Below are positions 19,158 to 29,177 of a stretch of 64,000 nt of DNA, piece after piece (position 1 is the first letter of the stretch; every line of letters starts with the position of its first letter). A program made the translations under genes and the position numbers. The notes beneath the pieces were generated by a model. That model saw nothing but the letters and a program-made list of their open reading frames with translations. It was not told the origin of the DNA and searched no databases. The stretch spans positions 1 to 64,000 of the forward strand of contig CAXXHH010000008.1 in the NCBI GenBank assembly GCA_963663005.2. The letters are read 5' to 3'. The stretch comes from CAINVV01 sp963663005. GTDB lineage: Bacteria > Bacteroidota > Bacteroidia > Bacteroidales > Prolixibacteraceae.

Positions 19158-21593
19158 TCATTCGTACTGCAAAACCTTAGAAAGATTCATTCTGAAAACC
19201 AGAACGGAGAGTAAAAATACGACAGAAAAGATTACCATTGCCATCGCCATTATCGGACCAACGAAAAACCACATATTCAGGTCAATATGGTGGTTGTAGG
19301 TTTTCAGGAACCAGTGGTCATAGCCGTACCAGGAAAGTGGGGCTGCCAGACAGATGGCGATCAAAAACTGGACAGTTAGCTGTTTGGAGAGTAAACCTGT
19401 GACATCCTTGACCTCGGCTCCCAGAGCCTTCCGGATACCCAGTTCTTTTCGGCTTTGATTAATTGTAATGAGGATCAGTCCGATTATTCCGACGATTGCA
19501 ATGAGAATTGCCAATATGGAGAAGATCGAAAAAACGGCGCCAAAAGTCTTGTCGGGTCTCAGATCCAAAAGCATTTTGCTGTCAAGTAAAAAGAATTCAA
19601 ACGGCTGACCCGGAAAAATGGATTCGAAATGTGACGCAAGTTTTGAAACGAGTGTTGCAACAGTGCCCTGATGAACATTGCTCAGCCTGAATGTCAAATA
19701 TGTTTTAGGAGCATCGTTCAGGAGAATCACGGTAGGAACAGGTTCTGTTTTGATGGATTTGAAGTAAAAATCATCCACAACACCAATGATCATAAATTCC
19801 TGATCCGCACCTTTCACCATAATTTTGTTAACGGCCTCCTCCGGATTTGCATACCCCATCCGTTCCATAGCCAATTTGTTTACCAGGATGGTTCTTTGCT
19901 GATACGTCTCCTCCTTCCTGAAATTTCTGCCGGCAAGCAATTTAATTTGGTAGAAATCCACAAACCGGGTGTCGGTGTTAATCGCAAAATAGGCTTTCAC
20001 ATCGTTTGCATCATAACCTTTGCGTCGCCCTCCGAAAAAATTATTGATTTCTTGTCCGGGAATATCCGAAGTAAAAGTAAAATCCGCTATTTCAGGAAAC
20101 TCCATTGCCTTGTCCCTGAAGCTAGTCAGTTTGTTCATACGGATTTCCGGGGTATCAGCGATACGCGGTGCTCTGACAACCAGACTGGATGAATAATTGA
20201 CCCCCATCTCTTTTTTCATCAGGTAGGAGGCCTGCCGAAAAGTTACCAGGGTGCCTATCAGCAAGACAACGGAGATGATAAACTGAATCGTGATGAGACC
20301 TTTCCGGAAGAGCACTCCCTGAATCGAATTTTTAAATTTCCCTTTCAAGACCGTTACCGGTTGATAGGAGGAGAGTACCAAAGCGGGGTAAACGCTGGAA
20401 AGTAGTATCCCAGAAAGAAAAACCAGTAACCCGGTCCTGATAAATCCGGCGTGAAGGAACAAGTTGAAATCAGCTATTCCGGTAACTTCCCTGAATAGTG
20501 GATTGATCAATGCGTAAAGCCCCAAAGTTACTGACAGGCAAATAAGGTTGAACAGTAATGCTTCGGAGAGGAACTGTCCGATCAGTCCGATTCGGGTGGC
20601 GCCATTGATTTTTTTGATCCCAATTTCGCGGGCACGTTCCATGGATTGAGCCGTGACGAGGTTGATGTAGTTAATCCAGGCTACCAAAAGCAGGAAGATG
20701 GCAAAACCGAAAAGAATATTGGTCGTTTTAGGGTTTCCGGGAGGCTCGGTTTCGTATTCGATGTTCGATTGCAAATGGATATCGCATATTGGCTGGAGAT
20801 AATATTCATCCCTGGTCTGACTTGCATTCAAGGCCGTCAGGTAGTTTTTTGCTATCATATCACGGAAAGCCCTGTCGCAGAATTCTTTGTAATCCACTCC
20901 TTTGGCTAACTGCAGGTAGGTATGAAAGGAGTCGCCTTTCCAGTTGGTATTTAGATTCTGCCGGGTATTGACAAAAGTTGGCAAGGAGAAGAGAAAGTCT
21001 GTCTGCAGGTGTGAATTGGCCGGAATATTTTTGTAAACGGCGGTGACTGTGTATTTTTCCGTGTTGTTAACTGTCAGAATTTTCCCTACGGGATTTCCTT
21101 TCCCGAAATACTTTTCTGCGGCCTTTTGAGAGATTGCCACCGTATTGGGTTCTGCCAGACAATTGGCGCTACCTTCCAAAAGTGGCAGGGTAAACATCCT
21201 GAACAATGAAGTGGTTGCGTAGTACGATTTCGTCTCGTTGAACGAGATTTGATCCCCTGCCAGACTTTCGCATCCAACGGTAATGTTGTATTTCCTGACC
21301 AACACTGCCCAGTCTTCCACTTCGCTGTAATTCTCTTTCATCCAGGCACCGGTCGGATAAAAGGAATTGGCCGTTTTCCACTGAAGTTTCCCGTACTGGT
21401 ACCTGTCGTATGCCACCCGGCAAACCCTGGAGCCCTTTTCGTGGTAACTGTCGAAACTCCGTTCGTAAAAAACATATTCAAGGATGAAGAGCGAACTCAA
21501 GAGACCAAGCGTAAGGCCAAACAAATTTATTGCCGAAATGAGTTTGTGCTTTTTCAGGTTACGGAAGAAGATTTTCAGGTAGTTAATTAACAT
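19158..21593 (-). CDS. Double FtsX/MacB-type ABC permease 2 of 12
   Basis: The protein has 811 residues. TM1 lies at about 18-42 and the first periplasmic domain at about 43-280. FtsX half one carries REIGIKKINGATRIG; FtsX half two carries KELGIRKALGAEVKDV. The family segment before the last three helices reads MIIGVVDDFYFKSIKTEP, with Asp-Asp-Phe-Tyr in place of the common Lys-Asp-Phe-His. The C-terminus (NLSKVLQYE) has lost the RNPVEALRYE ending shared by most of the array, so this copy has escaped the 3' homogenisation seen in permeases 4-12. The long spacers on both sides (226 and 156 bases) leave room for its own promoter, but none was recognised. Confidence 0.88.
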   Translation of the reverse strand: MLINYLKIFFRNLKKHKLISAINLFGLTLGLLSSLFILEYVFYERSFDSYHEKGSRVCRVAYDRYQYGKLQWKTANSFYPTGAWMKENYSEVEDWAVLVRKYNITVGCESLAGDQISFNETKSYYATTSLFRMFTLPLLEGSANCLAEPNTVAISQKAAEKYFGKGNPVGKILTVNNTEKYTVTAVYKNIPANSHLQTDFLFSLPTFVNTRQNLNTNWKGDSFHTYLQLAKGVDYKEFCDRAFRDMIAKNYLTALNASQTRDEYYLQPICDIHLQSNIEYETEPPGNPKTTNILFGFAIFLLLVAWINYINLVTAQSMERAREIGIKKINGATRIGLIGQFLSEALLFNLICLSVTLGLYALINPLFREVTGIADFNLFLHAGFIRTGLLVFLSGILLSSVYPALVLSSYQPVTVLKGKFKNSIQGVLFRKGLITIQFIISVVLLIGTLVTFRQASYLMKKEMGVNYSSSLVVRAPRIADTPEIRMNKLTSFRDKAMEFPEIADFTFTSDIPGQEINNFFGGRRKGYDANDVKAYFAINTDTRFVDFYQIKLLAGRNFRKEETYQQRTILVNKLAMERMGYANPEEAVNKIMVKGADQEFMIIGVVDDFYFKSIKTEPVPTVILLNDAPKTYLTFRLSNVHQGTVATLVSKLASHFESIFPGQPFEFFLLDSKMLLDLRPDKTFGAVFSIFSILAILIAIVGIIGLILITINQSRKELGIRKALGAEVKDVTGLLSKQLTVQFLIAICLAAPLSWYGYDHWFLKTYNHHIDLNMWFFVGPIMAMAMVIFSVVFLLSVLVFRMNLSKVLQYE

Positions 21594-21660
21594 TTGGATA
21601 GTTATAAGTTCAATAGATGCCTAAATATCGTATTTTATTTTGCGATTTACCTCTAATCAC

Positions 21661-21809
21661 CACCCCTAAATCCCCTGAAGGAGACCTGGGCGCGCTGATC
21701 ATAGGTGGCGTATATTTCTTCACTTTATCTTCTTTCTAATTTAATTTCATCCATCATCTCTAATCCGTGAGTTCCACGAATCTAAATCCCACTCAGGGGT
21801 TTGGGGTGA
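21661..21809. repeat. Imperfect inverted repeat of the CACCCCTAAATCCCCTGA type
   Basis: CACCCCTAAATCCCCTGA at 21661-21678 faces TCAGGGGTTTGGGGTG at 21793-21808, between permeases 3 and 2. Sequences of this CCCCTAAATCCCC kind are widespread intergenic repeats in Bacteroidota as far as I recall. Here the pair brackets about 115 bases without a gene and may fold into a long stem in the transcript. Confidence 0.45.
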
Positions 21810-21819
21810 AAAAAAGCCA

Positions 21820-24171
21820 CTATTCATAGCGCAACGCATCGACAGGGTTTCGGGATGCCGCCCGCCACGACTGGCTTCCTACTGTCATAAGTGCTATAAA
21901 ATAGGCAATCAGCGGTCCTACCAAGAAAGCCCACAAAGGCATTGAGGTATGAAAGAAGAATCTTCCCAGGAAAATATTCCCCAGAAGGAATGCAATTGGC
22001 ATGGCGATGATGAATGCAATTACAACCCATTTAGAATAATTTGCAAGCAATAAACGCATTATAGACCAAATGGTTGCTCCATTTGCTTTCCGTATTCCAA
22101 TCTCTTTGGTCCGACTTTCGACCGTGAATGAGGCCAAACCAAATAATCCCAGACAAGCGAGAAGAATGGCAATTACAGATGCCAAACCGACTAAATTTGC
22201 CGGAACTTTCAATTCAGAAAAATCCGTTATATCCTTTAACAGGCAAGGTTGAAACGAACTTTCCGGTTCGTAATTTTTGTAGATTCTCCGCATTTTCTCA
22301 GTGAGGGAAGAATACGAAATAGATGAGAATTTGACCAGAATCGTTTGCCTGTCATCCGGTTTTATCCGGATAATAGTTGGTACGTACGGCCCGGCGAGAT
22401 CAAGCGTATGAAAATCTTTGAACGTACCGATGATGGTTCCTTTTTCACCCTCCAGGGAAAGCACGCTGCCAATTGGATTCTTATTTTTCATGACAGTCGC
22501 AGCGACATCGTTGATCAGGTAGTTTACGGAATCAGTTGAAAAGGAAGGGTTAAAATATCTTCCGGCAATCATGTTCACTTCCACGGTTTTGTTGTAATCA
22601 AAATCTGTATTGATGCACCAAAAATGCAATTTCTCTGCCGGATCTTTTCCGTCCCATGAAACCTCGTTCGAAACTCTGCAACTGCGTGTGGGAATGCAGT
22701 TCGTATAGCTTACCGCATCAACTCCGGGTATTCCAAGTAATTCTGACTTAAAGCTTGCTGCGTGGGCTTGAATATTTTTGGAATTATCGAGAACAATCAG
22801 TTTTTCCTGGTCAATACCAAGATTAAAATTCCGCATGTAGCTATCCTGCGTTTTTATAACCATCATGCTAATAATTAATACAATTGGAATGATGAACTGA
22901 AAAATGATTAATCCCTGCCGGAAAACACTATAACTGTGACTGGTAACTACTCTGCCTTTCAAAACGTTGACTGGATTTGAAGAGGCAAGGTACAAAGCAG
23001 GAAATAGTCCGGATACCAGTCCGGTAAATATGCTTATCAGGATAAAAAAAGCAATGATATACCACTCGAAGAACCTGAGTTGAATGTCCGTCCCAAACAT
23101 GGTATTAAAACCGGTTATCAGGAGCTGCACCACTAAGATTGCGCTTAGCAAACTCACAAGCGTAAGAATGTAGGTTTCCCCTAAAAACTGAAAAACAATG
23201 GAAGATTTTTTTGATCCGATAACCTTTTTGATGCCTGCCTCTCTGAAGCGCCTGATATTTAGTGCAATTGACAGGTTGATAAAATTAAAGCATGCTATTA
23301 GCAGAATGGCAAACCCAATGGTGCCAACGATGACAACATTTTGCATCTCCCGCCAGACACGTTTGCCGGCGGCGTACGAATAAAGGATCTTTTCCTGAAG
23401 AGGAAACAAAAAGAGCTCCTGGTTTAGTGTCGTTTCCTGATTCTTTATCAGATTTTTGATTTTGTTGTCTACGACTTCCCTGCTAACATTATTTCTCAAC
23501 GCGACCCAAATCTGATTAGCTGCCGATCCGGTATCGCTGGCCCACAAATTAGTAGTCAGAAATTTTGAAAACGAGATGATATAATCGAATTGGAGTAAAG
23601 ACTGGCTTGGCACCTTTTGCAGTATACCCGTAATTTTAAAGGCCTCCTCTCTATCGCCGTCCTTTAGGATCAGTGTTTTACCAAGACAATCGCTGCTTTC
23701 GAAAAACTTCTTTGCCATACGCTCGGTTATGACAATTGTATTGGCCTCAGCGAGTGCAGTTTTTGCATCACCCTGTATCAATGGGAAAGTGAACAAATCA
23801 AAAAAATCGTGGTCGGCATAAATGCCATTCTCAGTAAATTTCTTTTCTCCAAGCGAAAATGAATATTCCCGGTTTACCACACGTGACATTGCCTCAATTT
23901 CGGGTACCTGGGCTTTCAGGACATCCGTTAGCGAAGCCGAGAGATAATCTTTCGGAAACCTGGCACCATTAAAATAGGTCACATAGGCATTGACCTCATA
24001 TAATCGCTTGTAATTCTGGTGAAATCTGTCATAATTAAAGGCATTTTGAATCTGAAGCAAAGCAATAATTGAGCAGGTAAGTCCGAACGTAAGGCACAGA
24101 AAATTGAGCAGGCTGTACGTCTTATTCCTCCATAAATAGCGCAATGAAATGCGAAAAAAATTCTGGTACAT
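21820..24171 (-). CDS. Double FtsX/MacB-type ABC permease 3 of 12
   Basis: The protein has 783 residues and starts MYQNFFRISLRYLWRNKT, a typical amphipathic start before TM1 (about 20-40). Half-one motif: REAGIKKVIGSKKSS. The late periplasmic motif reads TIIGTFKDFHTLDLAGPY, and half two has KEIGIRKANGATIWSI. The C-terminus SQSWRAASRNPVDALRYE is a variant of the shared ending, with Arg and Ser changes, and its DNA is clearly different from copies 4-12. Periplasmic domain 2 contains two Cys in the stretch NCIPTRSCRVSNEVSW plus a third in FWCINTD, so a disulfide is possible; other copies lack this. The spacer to permease 4 (160 bases) ends with a TCCTGTTAATCC..AATCCTGA type intergenic repeat. 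Confidence 0.88.
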   Translation of the reverse strand: MYQNFFRISLRYLWRNKTYSLLNFLCLTFGLTCSIIALLQIQNAFNYDRFHQNYKRLYEVNAYVTYFNGARFPKDYLSASLTDVLKAQVPEIEAMSRVVNREYSFSLGEKKFTENGIYADHDFFDLFTFPLIQGDAKTALAEANTIVITERMAKKFFESSDCLGKTLILKDGDREEAFKITGILQKVPSQSLLQFDYIISFSKFLTTNLWASDTGSAANQIWVALRNNVSREVVDNKIKNLIKNQETTLNQELFLFPLQEKILYSYAAGKRVWREMQNVVIVGTIGFAILLIACFNFINLSIALNIRRFREAGIKKVIGSKKSSIVFQFLGETYILTLVSLLSAILVVQLLITGFNTMFGTDIQLRFFEWYIIAFFILISIFTGLVSGLFPALYLASSNPVNVLKGRVVTSHSYSVFRQGLIIFQFIIPIVLIISMMVIKTQDSYMRNFNLGIDQEKLIVLDNSKNIQAHAASFKSELLGIPGVDAVSYTNCIPTRSCRVSNEVSWDGKDPAEKLHFWCINTDFDYNKTVEVNMIAGRYFNPSFSTDSVNYLINDVAATVMKNKNPIGSVLSLEGEKGTIIGTFKDFHTLDLAGPYVPTIIRIKPDDRQTILVKFSSISYSSLTEKMRRIYKNYEPESSFQPCLLKDITDFSELKVPANLVGLASVIAILLACLGLFGLASFTVESRTKEIGIRKANGATIWSIMRLLLANYSKWVVIAFIIAMPIAFLLGNIFLGRFFFHTSMPLWAFLVGPLIAYFIALMTVGSQSWRAASRNPVDALRYE

Positions 24172-24331
24172 ATCTTAGATTTATTGTTGGTTCCAACATT
24201 TATTTCCCAGTGGTTAAAACCCATGGCTATTGAAATATCGCCGCGATGCGGTTAAACTCCTTTTAATTGCGATTACCTCATTTTAAACATCCTGTTAATC
24301 CTTAAATCCTGAGCATCCTGATTCAGGCAAC

Positions 24332-26740
24332 TTACTCATATCGCAGCGCCTCCACAGGGTTTCTTGTTGCCGCCTTCCAGCTTTGCCAACTGACCGTCAG
24401 TAGTGCGATTCCCAAAGCCAGTAACCCAGCTAAGGCGAAAATCCACCAGCTAAGGGTGGTTTTGTAAGCAAAATTTTCGAGCCAGAGATGCATGGCGAAG
24501 TATGCAAGAGGTACAGCAATGAAAAAGGCAATGGCCACCCATTTTACGATATCTTTGTTGAGCATAATCACCACTTCTGAAATTTTCGCCCCATTCACTT
24601 TCCGGACACCGATTTCTTTGGTGCGCTTAATTATTCTGAATGTTGTTAACCCATAAAGCCCTAAAAACCCGATTAATAAAGCTATCACTGAAAAAAAACT
24701 AAATAGCTTTCTGAAGGCAATATCTTTTTTGTACTGCTGGTCGAAAAAAATGTCTAAAAAGAAATAGTCAAATGGGTTTCCGGCAAATGTTGATTTGTAT
24801 TCAGACTCAATTAATGTGATGGACTTTTCAAAATTTCCGGGGTTCAGCCTGACTAGCATGTAATTATAGGTATTCTCGAATGGCATGGTATAAAGAATCA
24901 TCGGCTCGGGCAAAATATGTAATGACTGCTGATGGAAACTCTGTGTGACGCCAATTATCGTGCATTCATGCCCATTCCAGATTGCTTTTTTAGATATGGC
25001 ATCAACCGGATCTTTCAATCCAAATTCCTTTACCCCTTCTTCATTAATAATGACTGATTGGTTATCTGTATCCCGATTCCCGGAGAAATTTCTCCCGGCA
25101 ATCAATTTTATCCCATAAAAATCCAGGTAATTCGGCATCACACGCCCTACACGGAAGTAGGTATCATGGTTTTCTTCACCCTTTAAGGCAGGCCCCCCAT
25201 TACCTGAACCAAATCGTTGTCCGGGGATATTAACCGAAGCCGTAACATCAACAATTTCAGGGTACCGGGTTAGGTTTTGCCTGAAGGTTTCCAACAGACC
25301 TCCTTTTTCGTCATTAAAACCAATTCGTGGGGCATTCAGCACCAGCACCTGCTCTTTTTGAAACCCCAAATCGACCGAATGGACATATTTAAGTTGCTGA
25401 TTGACAACGATGACCCCAACCATTAGTCCGATGATGATGATGAATTGAAAAATGACCAGCCCGTTGCGGAACGAAAATCGGGAACTACGGACACTACTGG
25501 CTGATTGAATTTTTAAGGGATTATGCGAAGACAATACCAGTGATGTAAAAATTCCAGGCAGGAATACTGTAATAGCCAATGTGACGATGACAACCATCCA
25601 AAAACCTTTGCTTTGCCGAAAAGAAAAAGAAAATCCCATGGCATTCGTAAACCAAGCATAAACCAAAAATACCATTACCCCTGCCAGTAGGATAGCCAGC
25701 ATATTGAAAAGAACCGATTCGGTAAAGAACTGGTAGAGCAATTGCAATTTCCCTGCACCATTTGTTTTTCTAACCCCAATTTCCTTATAACGTTCAGCCG
25801 CTTTTGCAGTGGTAAGGTTGATGTAATTAATTCCTGCAATACACAAGACCAAAATGGCTATCAGGCTTAAAAAGTAAACGATGCGGTTATCACCAAACTT
25901 AAACGCTTCGGGTTTTGAGGTAAAATCGGTCGTTTTCAAATAGGCATCCCCGACCGGCTGGAGTTTCCACTCGCATTTGGCCTGATTGACCGCCCTGTTT
26001 TCTTTCAGGTATGCTACTGTTAATTTCGATTCAACATCTCGCGGATTCGAACCCTCTTTTAATAGAAGGTAAGTAAAAAATGAATGGTTCTCCCAGGCAT
26101 TTTTACCCATGATCCAATTAAGCGAGCTTAAAGAAAAGAGCAAGCTGAACCGCAGATGGGTGTTTTCAGGAATATCCTTAAAAACGCCGGTTATTCTGCA
26201 CGAATATTGGCCGTCAACTTTGAGTTGCTCTCCCACCGGATTTGCATTCCCAAAAAGTTTTGATGCAATTGTCTGTGAGATGACCACACTTCCAGGTTCA
26301 ACCAAAACTGTTTTCGGGTCCCCCTGAATCAGTGGAAATGAGAAAAGATCGAAAAACGAACTATCAGCATAGTAATATTGTTGTACTGAATATGGTTCGG
26401 CTTCTTTTTCTCCTGGAGGCTTTGAAATGATCACCTGAGCGCGTGTTAAAAGACGCACAGCGTTTTTTACTTCAGGAATTTCTGCCACGGCAACTGGTCC
26501 TTGTGGGGAATAGCTGAATGGACTTTTATAGGCTTTAAGGCTTTTTTGGTTGGTCACAACAACGCGATAAAGATTATCACCATACTGGTGAAAGTTATCG
26601 TAACTTTTCTCGTAATACACATACGAATAAATTAGAAATGAAGCGGCCATCCCAACAGATAAACCGAAAACCACCACCAATGAATATTTCTTCTGATTAA
26701 GAATATACCGAACTGCTTGTTTTATATTCGTCCAAATCAT
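24332..26740 (-). CDS. Double FtsX/MacB-type ABC permease 4 of 12
   Basis: The protein has 802 residues. After MIWTNIKQAVRYILNQKKYS comes TM1, then a periplasmic domain to about 285. FtsX half one has KEIGVRKTNGAGKLQ. The late periplasmic motif is TIIGVTQSFHQQSLHILPEP, where Gln-Ser replaces the usual Lys-Asp before Phe-His. Half two has KEIGVRKVNGAKISEV. This is the first copy from the left with the homogenised C-terminus (SWQSWKAATRNPVEALRYE). The stretch IFALAGLLALGIALL in its last helix is identical to permease 6, two genes away. It is 58 bases downstream of permease 5. Confidence 0.9.
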   Translation of the reverse strand: MIWTNIKQAVRYILNQKKYSLVVVFGLSVGMAASFLIYSYVYYEKSYDNFHQYGDNLYRVVVTNQKSLKAYKSPFSYSPQGPVAVAEIPEVKNAVRLLTRAQVIISKPPGEKEAEPYSVQQYYYADSSFFDLFSFPLIQGDPKTVLVEPGSVVISQTIASKLFGNANPVGEQLKVDGQYSCRITGVFKDIPENTHLRFSLLFSLSSLNWIMGKNAWENHSFFTYLLLKEGSNPRDVESKLTVAYLKENRAVNQAKCEWKLQPVGDAYLKTTDFTSKPEAFKFGDNRIVYFLSLIAILVLCIAGINYINLTTAKAAERYKEIGVRKTNGAGKLQLLYQFFTESVLFNMLAILLAGVMVFLVYAWFTNAMGFSFSFRQSKGFWMVVIVTLAITVFLPGIFTSLVLSSHNPLKIQSASSVRSSRFSFRNGLVIFQFIIIIGLMVGVIVVNQQLKYVHSVDLGFQKEQVLVLNAPRIGFNDEKGGLLETFRQNLTRYPEIVDVTASVNIPGQRFGSGNGGPALKGEENHDTYFRVGRVMPNYLDFYGIKLIAGRNFSGNRDTDNQSVIINEEGVKEFGLKDPVDAISKKAIWNGHECTIIGVTQSFHQQSLHILPEPMILYTMPFENTYNYMLVRLNPGNFEKSITLIESEYKSTFAGNPFDYFFLDIFFDQQYKKDIAFRKLFSFFSVIALLIGFLGLYGLTTFRIIKRTKEIGVRKVNGAKISEVVIMLNKDIVKWVAIAFFIAVPLAYFAMHLWLENFAYKTTLSWWIFALAGLLALGIALLTVSWQSWKAATRNPVEALRYE

Positions 26741-26798
26741 TTTCCAAAGTGTTATTTTGTGTTACGAATTATCCATTCAGTTTAAACTTCTACAAATT

Positions 26799-29159
26799 CT
26801 ACTCATACCGCAGTGCTTCCACGGGGTTTTTTGTTGCCGCTTTCCAGCTTTGCCAACTAACAGTAAGCAAGGCTATTCCAAGCGCTATCAAACCGGCTAA
26901 TGCAAAAAGCCACCAGCTCAATTCGGTTTTGTACGCGAAGCTTTCGAGCCATTTGCTCATGACAAAATATGAGATGGGTGTGGCTACGACAAAAGCGATG
27001 GCTACCCATTTCACAAAGTCGAGGTTGAGCATGGTCATCACTTCGCGGATCCGGGCTCCGTTCACTTTGCGGATGCCTATTTCTTTGGTCTTGCTGAGAA
27101 CTATTTGCTTTGACAGAGCATAGAGACCAGAACATAAGATGAGAAAGGCAACAATTACAAAATAGGATAGCAACGTTAACATCCTGCGTTCATTTCTGTA
27201 GATAGAAATAAACTCGTCTGAAAAAAATTGGTATTCGAATGGAAAATCGGGATTAAATTTTTCGTAAACCTTCTTTATGGAATTAAGCACACTTGTCTTG
27301 TCGGCAGCGCTATCGTATTTAACATACAGGCTGCGTCCGCTACCCTTGTAAAGAATTAACAAAGGCCTTATTGAATGTGCAAAATGCCTGCTGTGAAAAT
27401 TATTGGTTACCCCTATAATTTCGTAATCTTTTCCCTTTAGTTGCAAGTGCTGGCCTATGGGCTCCGTCATATTCATAATCTTTGCGGCTTCTTCATTTAT
27501 CACTACCTGATTCACACTTGAACTTCCTTCGGAAAAATAATTTCCCTGAACCAGTTTAATGCCGAATGTCTTTAAAAAATCGTCGTCAGCCTGAATCTGG
27601 GCAATCGAATGCTTTTCGCCCGGCTTACTCCCTGCCCAGCTCCATCCGGGAATTTCAATTCCGGAACCTAACAATGGCGAATTATTTGAAATAGCTTCAA
27701 CCATTGGATTACTGAGTATCTCCTGTTTCGCCGCCGCATATTTTTGGTCTACATTCCCTTTTAATTGAATGTGTACTATATTTTCTTGTCGGAAGCCAAG
27801 ATCTTTCTGAAAAATGTAGTTCAACTGCTTATTAATTAGCAAGGTTGAACTTAACAGGATAATCGACAGGGTGAATTGCAGAGCAATCAGATATTTTCTG
27901 AAGCTTGCCTTATTTGAAATTCTCCGTTGGTTTATGGCATCAACTGGTTTGACCCCGGCAATGAATATCCCCGGAAGTATCCCGGAGATAATGCCAATGA
28001 AAAGAATCAAAAGAATCAGAAAAACGAGGATGAAATAATTATCGTGTATTGCTGGTATGTTGCTACCAGAAAATGAATTGAATGCGGGTTGAAATGTCTC
28101 GATCAGAATTAAGGTGAGAAATAGCGAACAAAAAACTAAAATAAGGGATTCGGCCAAAAATGTAAATGCCAGTCTTATTTTTGTCGCTCCTATTATTTTT
28201 CTTACGCCCGCCTCTTTAATCCGGTTCGAGAATAAAACGCCCATCAGACTGACAAAATTCATAATTGCAATAAGCAAGATGAAGATACCGGCAATAGCAA
28301 ATATATATACGTACTGAACATCTCCCGGATGGTAAACAAATAGCTGGAAATCGCTATGGAAATGCATTTCTTCTAAAGGATGCAAATACCAGTCTATCTT
28401 AAAGTTAAGCTTATCTCCTTTGTAAAACTGGGCGATTTTTTCGTTCAGCTTCGACCTTTCTATTTTGTTGGGCAGGAGAATAAAAGTGGAGACCCCAAAA
28501 GAAAACCAATTATCAGTGGGAGAAACGGAAAGAGGTATAAGAAAATCGAATTGTAACGAGGAATTATCGGGAATATTTCTGTAAACCCCGCTAACCTGAT
28601 AGGGTTTGGTATTTTCGTTATTGACAACGAAGGTGATTGTTTGGTTTACAGGATCTTGATTCCCAAAAAATTTGGAAGCTAAACGCTGAGAAATAACAAT
28701 CGAGTTCGGTTTGTCACGGATGCTCCCGGCATCGCCTTGAACGAAGTCAACAGTAAAAATATCAAAGAATGAAGGTTCTACAGCCAGACCTTGTTCCAGG
28801 AATTCTTTATCGCCCCATTTCAGGTACCTTCCACCAAATTGTTTTGCAAACCGGGTACTTTGCGCTACTTCAGAAAAATTATCTTTTAAAAAGGGACTCA
28901 ATGGTGTCGGGGTTTCCATTATGAAGTCGGACTTGCCGTCAGCATATTTCCACTCCGAGGCAACCAGGTATATGTTCTTGTAATTTTTTTGAAACTTGTC
29001 AAAAGTTACTTCATCATACACCCACATAAAAATGAAAACCGATGAAAATAGCGAAATTGTCAATCCGAGCAAATTCACCAACGAGGTATATTTATACTTC
29101 CACAGGTTTCTGAAACTAATTTTTATCGATCTCATAGTGTTGGATTTAGTTATTTCCAT
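26799..29159 (-). CDS. Double FtsX/MacB-type ABC permease 5 of 12
   Basis: The protein has 786 residues if it starts at 29159 (MEITKSNTMRSIKISF). A Met eight codons later (29135) fits relatives better and would widen the gap to permease 6 from 18 to 42 bases. TM1 is followed by a large periplasmic domain rich in aromatic residues. Half-one motif: KEAGVRKIIGATKIR. The late motif EIIGVTNNFHSRHFAHSIRP has Asn-Asn in place of Lys-Asp. Half two has KEIGIRKVNGARIREV and the shared end SWKAATKNPVEALRYE, with Lys for Arg at one place. It is tightly packed behind permease 6, so the two are probably read from one message. Confidence 0.9.
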   Translation of the reverse strand: MEITKSNTMRSIKISFRNLWKYKYTSLVNLLGLTISLFSSVFIFMWVYDEVTFDKFQKNYKNIYLVASEWKYADGKSDFIMETPTPLSPFLKDNFSEVAQSTRFAKQFGGRYLKWGDKEFLEQGLAVEPSFFDIFTVDFVQGDAGSIRDKPNSIVISQRLASKFFGNQDPVNQTITFVVNNENTKPYQVSGVYRNIPDNSSLQFDFLIPLSVSPTDNWFSFGVSTFILLPNKIERSKLNEKIAQFYKGDKLNFKIDWYLHPLEEMHFHSDFQLFVYHPGDVQYVYIFAIAGIFILLIAIMNFVSLMGVLFSNRIKEAGVRKIIGATKIRLAFTFLAESLILVFCSLFLTLILIETFQPAFNSFSGSNIPAIHDNYFILVFLILLILFIGIISGILPGIFIAGVKPVDAINQRRISNKASFRKYLIALQFTLSIILLSSTLLINKQLNYIFQKDLGFRQENIVHIQLKGNVDQKYAAAKQEILSNPMVEAISNNSPLLGSGIEIPGWSWAGSKPGEKHSIAQIQADDDFLKTFGIKLVQGNYFSEGSSSVNQVVINEEAAKIMNMTEPIGQHLQLKGKDYEIIGVTNNFHSRHFAHSIRPLLILYKGSGRSLYVKYDSAADKTSVLNSIKKVYEKFNPDFPFEYQFFSDEFISIYRNERRMLTLLSYFVIVAFLILCSGLYALSKQIVLSKTKEIGIRKVNGARIREVMTMLNLDFVKWVAIAFVVATPISYFVMSKWLESFAYKTELSWWLFALAGLIALGIALLTVSWQSWKAATKNPVEALRYE

Positions 29160-29177
29160 TTCGTCTTTGACTATCCA

